Assembly: GCA_033557675.1 (NCBI GenBank)
Contig: JAWQRM010000708.1
Coordinates: 1-20,317 of the forward strand
Direction: 5' to 3'
Source: Coptodactyla brooksi
Lineage: Eukaryota; Arthropoda; Insecta; Coleoptera; Scarabaeidae
DNA length: 20,317 nucleotides
Below the pieces are notes generated by a model. That model searched no databases, was not told the origin of the DNA, and saw only the letters and a program-made list of their open reading frames with translations. A program made the position numbers and the translations under genes. Shown in pieces: positions 18,229 to 20,317 of the stretch; within the stretch, counting starts at the first letter, position 1, and the number at the start of each line of letters is the position of its first letter.

Positions 18229-18842
18229 TATTGACATATTGATAATGACTTAACCATGCACAGAGTTGGGAGATGTAATCATCAAAAGTGTTCATGAAAA
18301 GAACTGGAAATACTACCACTGTCAAACAAACAAGCAAGCATGGTGGAAATAACAGATTATAGCGATATGAATTGAAAATAAAATTGAAGAGATGTTCTAT
18401 AAATTGAAAATAAACGATTTTAAATTACAAATGCATCAGACTGTCATTGGAAACTATCTACTTGCATACGATCGAAAATCAGAACACTGTACCATACATA
18501 CCAAAACTAAATTGTCTAATAACTCACCACCATAACTTTATCTAATAAAATAGAGGTGATGTAAAGGTAATTAAACAGTATCTATTAAAACAGCATATAA
18601 TGAAGATTAAAGCAAATACAGAGAAAAATATCCCAGACAAGAATCTTAACGATGTCATGCGTATCAGATCAAAATGATCAATTAATTGGGCCGCAAATAA
18701 AAAAAAAATAAAATAAAAATTTTATTTTTGTTTTACAAGTAAAAAATAACAATTGTTCGTGGAAGATAATAAAATCTCATTATTTTTGTATGGTTGTAAT
18801 TATGTTTTAAAGTATACATAATTCCTGGTACTGAATTCAAAG

Positions 18843-19129
18843 TTTCTGCAAGATTTTATCCCAGTATTTTTGCACACTTGTCAAGTATTCAGAACTCACT
18901 GTTGCACCATAGCAGCTGCTTATTTTGGGAAATGAAGGCAACGATTTTCAGCATTTCTACAGTCCAGGCTAAACATACAGTATGAGGATAAAATCTCATA
19001 CGACAGGACTTTTAACCCGTGTCTGCAATACATGTTAAAGTGGGACGTATAGTGAGGACTACAGCGAATACGTATTATCCCCACTTCATCATATTGCCGA
19101 TGTGCCGGCATTACGGGAATTACAGGCAT
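18843..19129 (-). pseudogene. unidentified minus-strand coding relic
   Basis: The frame 19,129-18,920 starts MPVIPVMPAHRQYDEVGIIR and contains several Cys (CSPHYTSHFNMYCRHGLKV, SLDCRNAENRCLHF). After a frameshift a second open part reads KISSCYGATVSSEYLTSVQK YWDKILQKL and stops near 18,846. The composition looks coding, but I recognise no family. It could be a transposon gene or a host gene fragment. Confidence 0.3.
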
Positions 19130-19185
19130 TATTCAGTTGTTTAGACACAGAGCACATCTATTTCTAGTGAAAATAATTAAAAGAA

Positions 19186-20177
19186 ATGTGTGTGTACACT
19201 GCTGAAAAACAAGTGGTATTACGGTGGCAGGTCTGCAAGTGATTGCCACTATTTATTCGTGGAATCATTTGCAGGAAGGTCCGCTTCCACTAAACAAACT
19301 ATTATCAGACTTATTCAGAAGTTTGAGAAAAGTTATTGTCTAAAGGAGTGCACAAAATGCCACTTAAGAGAGCGGTCACCTGGAAAAGTCGAAGAGAAAG
19401 TAAGAAAGGATGAAATGATTTGTGCTGCTGTGTAAGCAGATGCACAAATCTGCACAAACACAGCTACAAAAGCTAAAAAATAGATAAAAGTCAAGAGATT
19501 TTTCCCGAGGATAATATTTGAAGGATGGAGTTTTGTGAGCGAGTAAAAGGCAAATGAAAATGAAAACTTTATTCAAAATATTGTTTTCACCAATGACTCT
19601 ACTTTTCCATTGCATAGAAAACACAATTCTGCTGTTGTTCGTCATTGATCTCAGGAAAATTTGCATAAAAGTTTTCCTGTTCGTACTCAATATCCGCAAA
19701 AACTGAAGGTTTGGACTGGAATTCTTCGTGATTTTTTTATTGATGGGATCTTAACTTCCCAGAAATACGTAGAATTGTTAGATACTCAAATACTTTCTGC
19801 TATCCGCAACATAGCCGGAATAGACCTGGATGGTGTTTGGTATCAGCAAGACGGCTGCCCGGCACATAATGCAACTATGGTTAAAGAATTTTTAACAAAT
19901 TCATTTCCTAACCGCATCATAAGTGGGAAAAGGGATATTAAATGGTCAGCGAGATCTCCAAATTTGTCCCTAAACGACATTTTTTTTTAGGAGCTTCTCG
20001 AAACAGACCATGTACAACCATGAGCAAGCAGAAAATCTAGATGCCCCGAGAGATAAAATAATGGAAACAGCTAACCTTCTCACACCTGAAATGCTTTCTA
20101 ATGTTAGAAGGAATTTCTGTGATAGATTATGTTACTGTTTGGCATCTCAGGGCGGCCTATTTGAGCCACTTTTGTAA
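19186..20177 (+). mobile_element. near full-length but broken DD41D-type mariner transposase
   Basis: The start MCVYTAEKQVVLRWQVCK at 19,186 is followed by an N-terminal DNA-binding domain (STKQTIIRLIQKFEKSYCLK). Then come FPRII/EDNI..MEFCERV, a linker, and the long open DDE part 19,661-19,988 (LKVWTGILRDFFIDGILTSQ, GVWYQQDGCPAHNATMVKEF, RSPNLSLNDIFF). After a frameshift near 19,985 the C-terminus reads TPEMLSNVRRNFCDRLCYCL and ends GGLFEPLL with a TAA at 20,175-20,177. There are 41 residues between the Asp of QQDG and that of LNDIF by my count. Several stops before 19,650 and the late frameshift mean it cannot make transposase. Terminal repeats are not identified. Confidence 0.82.
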
Positions 20178-20317
20178 TTTTTTTAATTTAGTATTCTTTT
20201 TTATGTTCAAATGGGGTTTTTAAGAATTTATTTTATTTTAGAATATTTTTTTATTTTCCTTTTATAAGAATAGATTTATGGCAATATTATAAACATCATG
20301 AAGGAACGGCTATAGGC
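20178..20317. other. T-rich tail after the mariner gene
   Basis: T-rich sequence with no clear terminal repeat; the element's right end may lie here or beyond the window. Confidence 0.4.

Noticed and set aside
1..20317. CRISPR arrays, bacterial operons, rRNA genes or viral genes
   Set aside because: No regular spacer repeats, ribosome-binding sites, rRNA or viral gene signatures were seen; splicing and transposon types point to an insect nuclear genome.

Overview
The window is a piece of an insect-type nuclear genome. It is AT-rich and carries spliced genes with GT-AG introns. It also holds relics of mariner, piggyBac and Tigger transposons of the kinds common in insects. I cannot name the order or species. 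Two conserved genes converge, and most of the rest is decayed transposon sequence.

Left part (1-4.9 kb, + strand): the last four exons visible of Nab2/ZC3H14, a nuclear poly(A)-RNA-binding protein. They end in five CCCH zinc fingers, three in the third visible exon and two in the last. The N-terminal exons lie to the left of the window. The first intron in view is mostly one foldback sequence, and the last holds a dead mariner on the opposite strand. A 3' remnant of another mariner and a decayed tRNA-like sequence lie upstream.

Middle (4.7-8.26 kb): the space between the converging genes. It holds a small unexplained ORF with a CxxC, short hairpins, one copy of a local repeat family and a minus-strand DD41D-type mariner relic.

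Right two thirds (8.26-16.2 kb or further, - strand): one long gene whose exons, joined in phase, encode an MBD, a PHD finger, a proline-rich linker, an F-box and leucine-rich repeats. This implies a nuclear protein that couples DNA/chromatin reading to an SCF ubiquitin ligase. Its 3.75-kb first intron in view is full of transposon debris: an inverted pair of the local repeat, a piggyBac relic with a mariner piece inside it, and a DD41D mariner 3' end with its terminal repeat. A candidate 18-nt microexon lies at 16.86 kb.

Far right (16.9-20.3 kb): a Tigger relic, another copy of the local repeat, weak helicase-like and unidentified fragments, and the most complete of the DD41D mariner copies. 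No intact transposase is present anywhere.

The best candidate for something special is the MBD-PHD-F-box-LRR gene. The unnamed repeat family and the two large palindromes are secondary leads.
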